From NCBI GenBank assembly GCA_964630635.1, contig CAZVVM010000020.1, forward strand, positions 1 to 22,532: DNA of 22,532 nucleotides, in the 5' to 3' direction. A program made the position numbers and the translations under genes. The notes under the pieces were generated by a model, which had not been told where the DNA came from, did no database searches, and saw nothing but the letters and a program-made list of their open reading frames with translations. Positions within the stretch are counted from its first letter, which is position 1. The number at the start of each line of letters is the position of its first letter. The DNA is from Colimorpha_A sp964630635 (GTDB taxonomy: Bacteria > Bacillota > Clostridia > Oscillospirales > CAG-272). Positions 7,501-13,725 of this stretch are shown here, piece after piece.

Positions 7501-7765
7501 GAAGATATTTTTTCATAAGCTCGTCGATGTCGAGGTCCTCAATTTCGGACTTCGGCACAGGGCTTTCGAAGCTGTAATCACTGTTATCGGGCATATGCGC
7601 TCTTATATCCTCCTCGGATACAGAAGCAGTTATCTTGCCCGAACGGCGGAACTTGTACTTCTTTACGGCACTGTTCTTTTCTTCGGTGTCACCGTCTGCC
7701 ATATTCGCTTTAAGCTGCGCAAGAAGCTCGTCGGCAGATATATCGAAATTATGCTTGTTGTCCAT
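4541..7765 (-). CDS. Large acidic membrane protein with a degenerate P-type (P1B-like) ATPase C-terminus
   Basis: This 1074-residue protein belongs to no named family I know. Residues 1-500 are strongly acidic and low-complexity (Glu/Asp/Ala-rich, densest at 280-420) with no recognisable domain. From about 525 there are eight hydrophobic helices: roughly 527-550, 565-590, 603-623, 632-648, 722-740, 750-772, 1020-1046 and 1050-1073. The 4+2+2 spacing, a loop of about 70 residues after helix 4 and one of about 250 after helix 6 match heavy-metal P-type ATPases. Local echoes agree: LGFKNLINKRVTVESILP before helix 3, FAFGKRLDLRR after helix 4, SAIVGEGALDEYTSASSISFDD where the phosphorylation site should be, and DPEFEATLKNLYKSGICVGIKT. 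The catalytic DKTGT, the metal-binding CPC and a clear TGES are absent (FDDREVF and ALPMAA stand at the first two positions), so pumping is unlikely. A regulator, scaffold or envelope sensor is possible. It is 17 bp after rlmB and probably shares its promoter. Confidence 0.75.
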   Translation of the reverse strand: MDNKHNFDISADELLAQLKANMADGDTEEKNSAVKKYKFRRSGKITASVSEEDIRAHMPDNSDYSFESPVPKSEIEDLDIDELMKKYLPEEDYKRMTEKSEPLEIEEEFVQTLSAIDVPEEMTEGSTAEPDAEDAKVFTAPDEELYNDLSAGGKVCDVPELDHPDTYDSMADTMQAPLRPMTDIEKTIAYMSDDEGGFMSVREILAAQNAPAEEEEEPAPSGDTVAINLSNTVEIAFNLDANDEAEDDTLTFTAISDAIISTEDTDADDDGFDEIIVTSHSSEEEPEPKEEEEEEPTRDTDISSLEEIFSDGDLSLDESVFDDVYGVPSADEPEYDGYDEAPEEEIFDEAAEEALEELAEADEIEELDELEELENIEEIEAVEELEMLDEIDEEFFEAEESEAEVEPEAEAEVEPETESVSDPTEEAALVPTEFDKYSEFAGEIDEDGFDEIDANLMVAFGMDEELDAAIGKESADKLRSSADELIPDENSVKEKPKQEEVKEPIKEFVSPTEIKGIFENYKQEYGKSAIKLFALAAISIVLFFYENIGIFGGKPLDVFNPEFYPVVHIMTGFQLLIIGFAVLYKEVILGFKNLINKRVTVESILPVMLGISALYSVIACFFGAGSTIVGFNFPMALALFLFAFGKRLDLRREIMTFRIISSKRSKFALEKLDIIDAELETKAFDKFLPNQPDIFRINKTAFIDGYFRRTGEYSSVKNMLNAFIPATLIAFVIGIIVGAFVNKDFASAMSTGYAAFAFALPMAAFFAFSLPMFRASKVSYDDGSAIVGEGALDEYTSASSISFDDREVFPTAGVKLRSIKVFGSGRLDTAIYYMASVYSCIGGPLSDVLNVATADIGRSQNIEVISIDADGIETVVDGHHLYAGKADYLRHNGYLPVTDPEDEEIEGGDISILFLVCDDEVVAKFYVRYRIDPEFEATLKNLYKSGICVGIKTVDPNINDEMLSTRIRLTKYPVRVLKYDDLNDRSRGSDRTDSGIVSKKSVKALLRAFTLCDKTKHVTKTNLMIAALSIIGGIAITGAVAFLGSIAAISSVYVALYQLFWLASVYLISRFLLM

Positions 7766-7782
7766 TTTTCCGCACCCCTTTC

Positions 7783-8598
7783 TTACTTACCAAGGTTTCT
7801 CTGCCTTGCGGCTTCGCAAAGAATGACCGCACCGGCTGTCGAAACGTTGAGAGAATTTATGCTTCCGCACATCGGAATTGAGATTATGTAATCGCTTTTG
7901 TCTTTAAGCAACCTTGACACGCCGAAGCCCTCGCTTCCGAGGATTATCGCGGCGGCACAGGTCATATCGGTCTCAAAATGCGGACTTCCGCCTGCCTCGG
8001 CGGCAAATATCCAAAGTCCCTTGTCCTTGAGCTCGTCGACCGTCTGCGCGAGGTTAGTCACCTTTGCAACAGGTACGTACTCAACGGCGCCTGCCGACGC
8101 GCGTCCGACGGCTTCGGTAAGACCTACTGCACGTCTTTTCGGAATGATTACCCCGTGTGCGCCCGCACATTCGGCAACTCGCAGAAGCGCACCGAGGTTT
8201 TGCGGATCTTCAACTCCGTCCGCAATTATGATAAGCGGCTTTTCGCCCTTATTTTTCGCATTTTCGAGTATTTCGTCGACCGAAACGTAATCCTTGAGCG
8301 CCGCAGATGCGATAACACCCTGGTGCGCCTGACCGCCCGACATATTGTCGAGCTTCGTTCCCTCGACCTCAATTACGGGTATATTGCGTCCTATCGCCTC
8401 GGAAACGATAACGGTTATCGAGCCCGTTCTCTCGCCCTTTTTTACGTAGACCTTGTCGATATCGCGTCCGCTTTTAAGCAGCTCCGATACGGCGTTTCTG
8501 CCGATAACGTAGGAGCCCGAAAGCGGCTTATTTTCTGACGGTCTGCGTTCAAAATTACGGCGGTCGTTATTTCTCTTTTTGTTATGTCTGTTTTCCAT
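7783..8598 (-). CDS. rlmB: 23S rRNA (guanosine-2'-O-)-methyltransferase RlmB (TrmH/SPOUT family)
   Basis: It uses S-adenosylmethionine to methylate the 2'-O of a 23S rRNA guanosine (G2251 in E. coli numbering). Of 271 residues, the first ~27 are a basic, Asn/Arg-rich tail often seen in Firmicute members. An L30e-like substrate-binding domain follows (about 28-105), then the SPOUT knot domain. The three SPOUT motifs are present: DGVEDPQNLGALLRVAE (127-143), ILGSEGFGVSR (219-229) and IPMCGSINSLNVSTAGAV (241-258). The catalytic Arg140 and the knot Ser/Asn residues are in place, so it should be active. The ATG at 8596-8598 has AGGT close upstream. It is the first gene after the promoter at 8639-8667 and is followed 17 bp later by the pseudo-P-type ATPase gene. 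A paralogous TrmH methyltransferase is the main alternative. Confidence 0.88.
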   Translation of the reverse strand: MENRHNKKRNNDRRNFERRPSENKPLSGSYVIGRNAVSELLKSGRDIDKVYVKKGERTGSITVIVSEAIGRNIPVIEVEGTKLDNMSGGQAHQGVIASAALKDYVSVDEILENAKNKGEKPLIIIADGVEDPQNLGALLRVAECAGAHGVIIPKRRAVGLTEAVGRASAGAVEYVPVAKVTNLAQTVDELKDKGLWIFAAEAGGSPHFETDMTCAAAIILGSEGFGVSRLLKDKSDYIISIPMCGSINSLNVSTAGAVILCEAARQRNLGK

Positions 8599-8638
8599 CT
8601 TACCTATCCGTTCATAATCGCATAGTTATACATCGTCT

Positions 8639-8667
8639 ATTATATCACAAAAAAATTCCTTTGTATA
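8639..8667 (-). promoter_or_regulatory. Extended -10 promoter for rlmB
   Basis: The minus strand carries a consensus -10 TATAAT (8639-8644) preceded by TGA, giving an extended -10. A weak -35 TATACA (8662-8667) lies 17 bp further up. The predicted start is near 8632, about 34 nt before rlmB. Confidence 0.7.
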
Positions 8668-8684
8668 TAACTTTTTGCAAAAAA

Positions 8685-8719
8685 TAATAAAAAAGCAGAG
8701 AAATTCGTCATTTCTCTGC
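8685..8719 (-). terminator. Intrinsic terminator after clpX
   Basis: A 9-bp stem GCAGAGAAA/TTTCTCTGC (8695-8703 with 8711-8719) and a 7-nt loop are followed on the minus strand by TTTTTTATTATTTTT. It begins 7 bp after the clpX stop and separates the tig-clpX operon from rlmB. Confidence 0.9.
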
Positions 8720-8725
8720 TTTTTA

Positions 8726-10003
8726 TCATTTAGTAACAAGCTTCGGCTTTGAACCCTTTACCACGGTATCCGCGGTGATAACGACCTCACTTACGTCGTC
8801 TCTGCCCGGAAGTGTATACATAGTATCGAGAAGCACGTTCTCAACTATGGCGCGAAGTCCTCTTGCACCCGTTTTCAGCTCGATCGCCTTATCTGCGATC
8901 TTTTCAAGCGCGCCGTCGGTGAAGCGAAGCTCAACGTTGTCCATTGCAAACAGCTTCATATACTGCTTCGTGATCGCATTTTTCGGCTCGCGGAGTATCT
9001 TAACGAGCGCCTCGCGGTCGAGATTTTTAAGTGCGACGATAACGGGAATTCGTCCGACAAGCTCGGGAATGATACCGTATTTTACGATATCGTGAGGCGT
9101 TACGTCCTTGAAAAGGTCAACGCTTTCCTTTTGCGCCTTGGTAAGCACCTCGCTTGAAAATCCGATGCTCTGCTTATCCTTATTCACGCGCTTGCTGATC
9201 GTCTCGTCGAGCTTATCGAAAGCACCGCCGCAAATAAAGAGGATATTCTCGGTATTTATCTGAATAAATTCCTGATTCGGGTGCTTTCTGCCGCCCTGCG
9301 GAGGAACGTTTGAGACCGTTCCCTCAAGGATCTTAAGAAGCGCCTGCTGAACGCCCTCACCCGAAACGTCACGGGTAATGGAGCGGTTTTCGCTCTTACG
9401 GGAGATCTTGTCGATCTCGTCGATATAGATGATTCCCTTCTCTGCCTTCTCGATGTCGAAGTCAGCCGCCTGGATAAGACGAAGAAGTATATTCTCAACG
9501 TCCTCACCGACGTATCCCGCCTCGGTCAGAGTCGTAGCATCGGCAATCGCAAACGGCACCTTCAAGGTCTTTGCAAGCGTCTGCGCGAGGAAGGTCTTAC
9601 CGACACCCGTCGGTCCGATAAGAAGAACGTTACTCTTCTGTATCTCAACGCCGTCGGCGTTATCCTTTTTCTGAAGTATTCTCTTATAGTGATTATAAAC
9701 TGCGACCGAAAGCGTCTTTTTCGCGTCGTCCTGACCGATAACGTACTCGTCAAGGACGGCTTTAAGCTCATACGGCTTCGGAAGAGTTTCAAGCGAAAGC
9801 TCGCTTTTTCCGCCCTTACCGCTCTTTTTGCCGTTTCGGCTTATACCGAAATGCTCGTCGACGAGGCGGTTACAGCCGTCAAGACACTTATCGCAGATAT
9901 AAAGACCCGTCGGCGACGGAATGAGGAACTGTACCTCATCCTCGCTCCGACCGCAATAATCGCAGTAAACGTGATTATTACCGTTATTTTCGTTATTTGC
10001 CAT
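8726..10003 (-). CDS. clpX: ATP-dependent Clp protease ATP-binding subunit ClpX
   Basis: This AAA+ unfoldase feeds proteins to ClpP in the cytoplasm. Of 425 residues, the N-terminal zinc domain carries Cys14, Cys17, Cys37 and Cys40. Walker A is GPTGVGKT (130-137) and Walker B is IIYIDEIDK (191-199). The pore loop GYVGED lies near 163-168. The IGF loop that docks on ClpP is at 280-282, the arginine-finger region LVGRIPV follows, and sensor 2 is GARGLRAI. All functional motifs look intact. The ATG at 10001-10003 lies 2 bp after the clpP stop, so clpP and clpX are translated together. There is no lon gene behind it; a terminator follows instead. Confidence 0.97.
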   Translation of the reverse strand: MANNENNGNNHVYCDYCGRSEDEVQFLIPSPTGLYICDKCLDGCNRLVDEHFGISRNGKKSGKGGKSELSLETLPKPYELKAVLDEYVIGQDDAKKTLSVAVYNHYKRILQKKDNADGVEIQKSNVLLIGPTGVGKTFLAQTLAKTLKVPFAIADATTLTEAGYVGEDVENILLRLIQAADFDIEKAEKGIIYIDEIDKISRKSENRSITRDVSGEGVQQALLKILEGTVSNVPPQGGRKHPNQEFIQINTENILFICGGAFDKLDETISKRVNKDKQSIGFSSEVLTKAQKESVDLFKDVTPHDIVKYGIIPELVGRIPVIVALKNLDREALVKILREPKNAITKQYMKLFAMDNVELRFTDGALEKIADKAIELKTGARGLRAIVENVLLDTMYTLPGRDDVSEVVITADTVVKGSKPKLVTK

Positions 10004-10005
10004 TA

Positions 10006-10590
10006 TCAGTCTCTCTTTTCGATAACTCTGTCAATAAGTCCGTATTCAAGCGCGGCTTCAGCCGAAAGGAAGTTATCGCGGTCGGTATCGCGCGCGATCT
10101 CCTCAAGCGTCTTACCCGTGTTTTTAGCGAGTATCTTGTTGAGCTTTTCTCTCGTTGCTATGATGTGATCTGCGTGGATCTTGATATCCGTCGCCTGACC
10201 CTGCATACCGCCGAGGGGCTGATGGATCATTATCTCGCTGTTCGGAAGCGCAAGACGCTTGCCTTTAGCGCCTGCCGAAAGAAGAAACGCGCCCATACTT
10301 GCGGCCATTCCGACGCAGATCGTCGAAACGTCGCACTTGATGAAATTCATCGTATCGTATATCGCAAGTCCTGCCGAAACCGATCCTCCGGGGCTGTTGA
10401 TATAAAGACAGATATCCTTATCGGGATCCTGCGCTTCAAGGAAAAGAAGCTGCGCGATAACGAGCGACGCGGTCACGTCGTTCACCTCGTCGGAGAGGAA
10501 TATGATTCTGTCGTTAAGCAGGCGGGAGTAAATATCGTATGCTCTTTCGCCTCTGTTGGTTTGTTCTACTACGGTTGGTACGAGTGCCAT
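10006..10590 (-). CDS. clpP: ATP-dependent Clp protease proteolytic subunit ClpP
   Basis: This serine peptidase forms the 14-mer chamber that degrades proteins delivered by ClpX. From the ATG at 10588-10590 it is 194 residues, the standard length. The catalytic triad is visible: Ser98 in GMAASMG, His123 in MIHQPLGG and Asp172 in DTDRDNF. YINSPGGS (63-70) forms the conserved oxyanion region. The start begins MALVPTVVEQTNRGERAYDI, as in most ClpP, with GGAGG 6-7 nt upstream. A longer open frame to 10755 runs back into the SGNH gene and is not conserved. A 10-12 bp hairpin lies just ahead of its ribosome site. Confidence 0.97.
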   Translation of the reverse strand: MALVPTVVEQTNRGERAYDIYSRLLNDRIIFLSDEVNDVTASLVIAQLLFLEAQDPDKDICLYINSPGGSVSAGLAIYDTMNFIKCDVSTICVGMAASMGAFLLSAGAKGKRLALPNSEIMIHQPLGGMQGQATDIKIHADHIIATREKLNKILAKNTGKTLEEIARDTDRDNFLSAEAALEYGLIDRVIEKRD

Positions 10591-10610
10591 AAATTTCCTC
10601 CTATAAATCC

Positions 10611-10642
10611 GTGCGGAAAGCACTGTTATATGCTTTCCGCGC
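10611..10642 (-). promoter_or_regulatory. Strong hairpin between the SGNH hydrolase gene and clpP, without a U tract
   Basis: Ten perfect base pairs GCGGAAAGCA/TGCTTTCCGC (10613-10622 with 10631-10640) extend by a wobble and a G-C pair to 12, around an 8-nt loop. On the minus strand it is followed by ACGGATTTATAGGAGG, so there is no terminator U run. It ends about 10 nt before the clpP ribosome site and may stabilise or process the mRNA, or tune clpP translation. Confidence 0.6.
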
Positions 10643-10646
10643 GATG

Positions 10647-11288
10647 TCAGTATGAAAGAATGAAGTTGCCTATACGTTCGGCGAGAAGAACGTGTCCTGC
10701 GTCGTTCGGATGAAGACCGTCGGGCATAAACATTTCCCTCTGAACGTCTATACACGGCTGAACGCCGTAAATCGAATAAAGGTCGATAACGGGAAGCGAG
10801 TAGTAACGCGCGACCTCTTTTATCATATCAACGTAATCGGAAAGGATCTTGCCCTTCATATCGGGGTTATTTTCCGTCAGACGGTGAATAGGCGTGCAAA
10901 CGAATATCTTTGCCGAGGGGTACTCGGTCATAAGATACGTATACAGATAATGAAGCGCGCCGTAGAAGGTATCGGGGGTTCTGTCGGACATTTCGCCTAT
11001 CGGTGCGTCGCCGTGACCGAAGTCGTTCGTTCCGCCGAAGACTACGATAGCGTCGGCGTCCTTATCCATTGTGGCGGCTCTCATCGGGAAGTCAAGATCG
11101 TGACGCTGATTGACCGACGGCGTCACCTGCCTTGCAAGGCGTGTTCCGCCAACGCCGTAATTGCGGGAAGCGGACATACCGTACTGCTCTTTAAGAAGCT
11201 GATGGAAGCACTTATCCTGCCCCGTCGTTCCCGATCCCTCGGTTATACTATCGCCGAGGAAGTTTATCTTCTTACCCTTAATCTCCAT
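10647..11288 (-). CDS. SGNH/GDSL-type hydrolase (esterase/lipase-like), cytoplasmic
   Basis: This 213-residue hydrolase has all four SGNH blocks: LGDSITEG with Ser14 (block I), NYGVGG near 43-48 (block II, Gly), GGTNDFGHGD with Asn88 (block III), and PDGLHPNDAGH with Asp190 and His193 (block V). It should therefore be active on an ester, such as an acyl or acetyl group on a lipid, sugar or thioester. The substrate cannot be read from sequence. No signal peptide or membrane helix is present, so it is likely cytoplasmic. Its ATG lies 1 bp after the tig stop, with no strong ribosome site, pointing to translational coupling with trigger factor. This family is not a usual member of the tig-clpP-clpX operon. 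Confidence 0.88.
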   Translation of the reverse strand: MEIKGKKINFLGDSITEGSGTTGQDKCFHQLLKEQYGMSASRNYGVGGTRLARQVTPSVNQRHDLDFPMRAATMDKDADAIVVFGGTNDFGHGDAPIGEMSDRTPDTFYGALHYLYTYLMTEYPSAKIFVCTPIHRLTENNPDMKGKILSDYVDMIKEVARYYSLPVIDLYSIYGVQPCIDVQREMFMPDGLHPNDAGHVLLAERIGNFILSY

Positions 11289-11289
11289 A

Positions 11290-12645
11290 TTACTCGGTTA
11301 CTTCTTCAGTCTTCTCTTCGGTTGCTTCCTCTGCCTTGGGAGCTGCCTTCTTTGCTCTGGGCTTACGGGGCTTGGTGATGGAAGCGTTGCTCTTAACTAC
11401 CTCAACTGCCTTCGATACCTTGATATCGTCGGTAATCATATCGGGGGTGATCTGTGCCTTGACCTCGGAAAGCTCTATGCGGTAAGCGTCAGCGATCTTC
11501 TGAAGCTCTGCTTCGATCTCTTCTTCGGTAACCTCGATATTCTCAAGCTCTGCGATCTTTTCAAGAGCGAGACGGGTCTTTACCTGCTTTTCGGCGATAG
11601 GTCTGAACTGCTCTCTCATATTGTCGAGAGTCATACCGGTATACTTGAGGTAAGTATTGAGGTCAAGTCCCTGCATTTTGAGACGGTTGTCGTAGTCGCG
11701 GACCTGGTTCTCGGTCTCGCTGACGAACATTGCTTCGGGAATATCGGCTTCGAGGTTTTCGATAAGCATATCAATGAGCTTATTCTCAACTTCTCTGTCT
11801 GCCTCTGCGTTGTGTCTCTCTGTGATTTTTGCCTCAACGTCTGCCTTATATTCAGCAAAGGTATCAAATTCCGAAACGTCCTTTGCGAACTCGTCATCAA
11901 GCTCGGGAAGCTCGTTGAACTTGATCTCGTGAAGAACTGTCTTGAAGGTCGCCGCCTTGCCTGCGAGCTCTGCCGCGTGGTACTCGGTCGGGAAGGTTAC
12001 GTTTACGTCGAATGCGTCGCCTGCATTATGTCCGACGATCTGCTCCTCAAATCCGGGAATGAACTGACCCGAGCCGAGAGTAAGGTTATACTTCTCACCC
12101 TTGCCGCCCTCAAAGGGAACTCCGTCAACGGAACCCTCGTAGTCGATAACTGCGATGTCACCTTCAGCCGCTGCGCGGTCGGTGATGTCAACGGTACGGG
12201 AATTACGGGCACGAACCTGCTCGATCTGCGCGTTTACTTCTTCCTCGGTGGTGGGAGCAACCGCTCTCGTTACCTTATAACCCTTATATTCCTTAACGGT
12301 AACCTCGGGCTTAACGGGGAACGATGCCTTAAGTACTACTCCGTTATCGTCAAGAGAAACGATGTCGAACTCTGCCTGACCTACGGGAGTCTCGCCGCAC
12401 TCGGTGATCGCCTCGTCGTATGCCTTGGGGAGAAGCGCGTTAATTGCCTCGTCGTAGAATACGCCCTTACCGTACATCTTCTCAACGACGGAACGGGGTG
12501 CCTTACCCTTTCTGAAGCCGGGAACGTTCATGTTCTTAACATTCTTTCTGTATGCAGCTTCGACTGCCTTGTCGAAGCTCTCCTTGTCGATAGCAATTTC
12601 GATATCGACCTGATTTCCGTTTTTGTTTACGCTTTTCAAGCTCAT
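11290..12645 (-). CDS. tig: Trigger factor (ribosome-bound chaperone and prolyl isomerase)
   Basis: It binds ribosomal protein L23 at the tunnel exit and shelters nascent chains. The 451-residue protein has the ribosome-binding signature GFRKGKAP (43-50). A FKBP-type isomerase domain follows (about 155-245, with IDYEGSVDGVPFEGG and GSGQFIPGFEEQIVG), then the helical C-terminal chaperone arms. The last ~27 residues form an extra Lys/Ala/Pro then Glu/Thr-rich tail (KPRKPRAKKAAPKAEEATEE), absent from E. coli Tig but common in Clostridia. The ATG at 12643-12645 has GGAGG about 10 nt upstream. It is the first gene of the tig-SGNH-clpP-clpX unit. Confidence 0.97.
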   Translation of the reverse strand: MSLKSVNKNGNQVDIEIAIDKESFDKAVEAAYRKNVKNMNVPGFRKGKAPRSVVEKMYGKGVFYDEAINALLPKAYDEAITECGETPVGQAEFDIVSLDDNGVVLKASFPVKPEVTVKEYKGYKVTRAVAPTTEEEVNAQIEQVRARNSRTVDITDRAAAEGDIAVIDYEGSVDGVPFEGGKGEKYNLTLGSGQFIPGFEEQIVGHNAGDAFDVNVTFPTEYHAAELAGKAATFKTVLHEIKFNELPELDDEFAKDVSEFDTFAEYKADVEAKITERHNAEADREVENKLIDMLIENLEADIPEAMFVSETENQVRDYDNRLKMQGLDLNTYLKYTGMTLDNMREQFRPIAEKQVKTRLALEKIAELENIEVTEEEIEAELQKIADAYRIELSEVKAQITPDMITDDIKVSKAVEVVKSNASITKPRKPRAKKAAPKAEEATEEKTEEVTE

Positions 12646-12681
12646 TTTGTTTTTTCCTCCGATGATATTAATATCCTTATA

Positions 12682-12709
12682 ATTTTACCAAATTTTCGCT
12701 TAATGTCAA
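12682..12709 (-). promoter_or_regulatory. Sigma-A promoter for tig-SGNH-clpP-clpX
   Basis: The minus strand has a perfect -35 TTGACA (12704-12709), a 16-bp spacer and a -10 TAAAAT (12682-12687) preceded by TGG, giving an extended -10. I see no CtsR- or HrcA-type operator around it. The start would be near 12675, about 30 nt before the tig ATG. Confidence 0.82.
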
Positions 12710-12734
12710 TAGATTTGGGCGAAAAAGTAGTTAA

Positions 12735-13445
12735 TTAATTGATTTTCAGGGGTATAAAATTGAGATAATCCGATGAAACTATATTCATTGCGATACCGTC
12801 ATAGTCAAAAGACCTCGGAATATCGTATGAATTATGGAGATGTCCGTAGTAGCATCTGACGATTCCGTACGACTTCATAAGCTCAATAAGATCATTACTT
12901 ACGAAGTCCTTGCAGATGGGCGGAAAATGAAAAAATGCGATCTTTTCGTATTTTCCGTCGGGGTCGAGCGCAACAGCCGCTTTAAAAGAAAGCTCGGCTC
13001 GAATGACCTCGCGCTTTGAAAGCTTTTCGAAGTCGGTTCCGTCGGGTGCGCTTTTCGGATCGTAAAACCATCCGCGCGAGCCGCAGACGATAATATTCTC
13101 AACGAGATGCGCGTTGTTGTGAAGAAGCGAAACGTTCGTTATTTCTTCTTTTTCAAAATACTCTTTAAGCTTCTTCTCCGACTGCCACCAGAGGTCGTGG
13201 TTTCCCTTTCCGATTATCTTTTTTCCGTTAAGCGAGGAGATAAGTTTAAGGTCGGCACTTGCTTCGTCTATGTTGAGTCCCCAGGAAATGTCGCCCGGAA
13301 CTATTACGGTGTCATTTTCACCGACGACTGCGTTCCAGCCGCTTACAAGCTTTGAGGTATAATCGCGCCAACGGTTTCCGAAAATATCCATCGGCTTCGG
13401 CACTGCTTCCGACAGATGCGTGTCGGCAATAACGTATATAGCCAA
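12735..13445 (-). CDS. Calcineurin-like metallophosphoesterase, TTG start
   Basis: This 236-residue phosphoesterase has the full dinuclear metal site: Asp8 and His10 in IADTH, Asp52 in PGDISWG, Asn82 and His83 in GKGNHD, His173 in FFHFPP, and His202 and His204 in YGHLHN. It should hydrolyse phosphomono- or diesters; the exact substrate is unknown. No signal peptide is seen. The start codon is TTG at 13443-13445, supported by a very strong AAGGAGG just upstream. Its 5' end is back-to-back with the DUF1540 gene (79 bp apart), and it ends about 26 bp before the -35 box of the tig promoter with no terminator in sight, so some read-through into tig is possible. Confidence 0.9.
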   Translation of the reverse strand: MAIYVIADTHLSEAVPKPMDIFGNRWRDYTSKLVSGWNAVVGENDTVIVPGDISWGLNIDEASADLKLISSLNGKKIIGKGNHDLWWQSEKKLKEYFEKEEITNVSLLHNNAHLVENIIVCGSRGWFYDPKSAPDGTDFEKLSKREVIRAELSFKAAVALDPDGKYEKIAFFHFPPICKDFVSNDLIELMKSYGIVRCYYGHLHNSYDIPRSFDYDGIAMNIVSSDYLNFIPLKIN

Positions 13446-13524
13446 AATCTCCTCCTTTCCCGGTATATTTCAACCGAAAATGCAGATACTTAAAGTGGAT
13501 ACCTCCACAAGAAAGGAACTTAAA

Positions 13525-13725
13525 ATGGGAATTTTTGATAACCACGGTGACACAAAAGCCAAAAATCAGCACAACAAGGGCGTTGTCTGCGACGTTCGCA
13601 ACTGCGCCTACCACGACGGCAACAACTACTGCACGGCGGCAAAGATCTCGGTAGGACCGTCATTTGCCACCTCCTGCACCGACACCGTCTGTGCCACCTT
13701 CAAGCAGAAAAATCAGAATCTCTGA
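13525..13725 (+). CDS. DUF1540 small cysteine-rich protein
   Basis: This is a 66-residue protein with five cysteines (22, 27, 36, 51, 56) in the DUF1540 pattern: VVCDVRNCAYHDGNNYC, then a second half with SCTDTVCATF. DUF1540 proteins are small, probably metal-binding, and frequent in Clostridia; their function is unknown. The ATG at 13525-13527 has GAAAGGA about 7 nt upstream and gives the usual start MGIFDNHG. A longer frame from 13420 is a shadow. A small 5-bp stem (13495-13508) sits just before the ribosome site. The stop lies 13 bp inside the end of the convergent thrC gene. Confidence 0.85.
   Translation: MGIFDNHGDTKAKNQHNKGVVCDVRNCAYHDGNNYCTAAKISVGPSFATSCTDTVCATFKQKNQNL

Noticed and set aside
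6062..7891. 609-codon open frame on the plus strand opposite the acidic protein gene
   Set aside because: It is the mirror of Glu/Asp-rich codons on the minus strand. It has no recognisable motif, and the minus gene has a start, partner gene and terminator.
10591..10755. Longer ClpP with 55 extra N-terminal residues
   Set aside because: It runs through the hairpin and into the SGNH gene; the strong ribosome site and family start are at 10590.
12646..12734. CtsR/HrcA-type heat-shock operator at the tig promoter
   Set aside because: I found no CIRCE-like inverted repeat and no GGTCAAA-type tandem heptads there.
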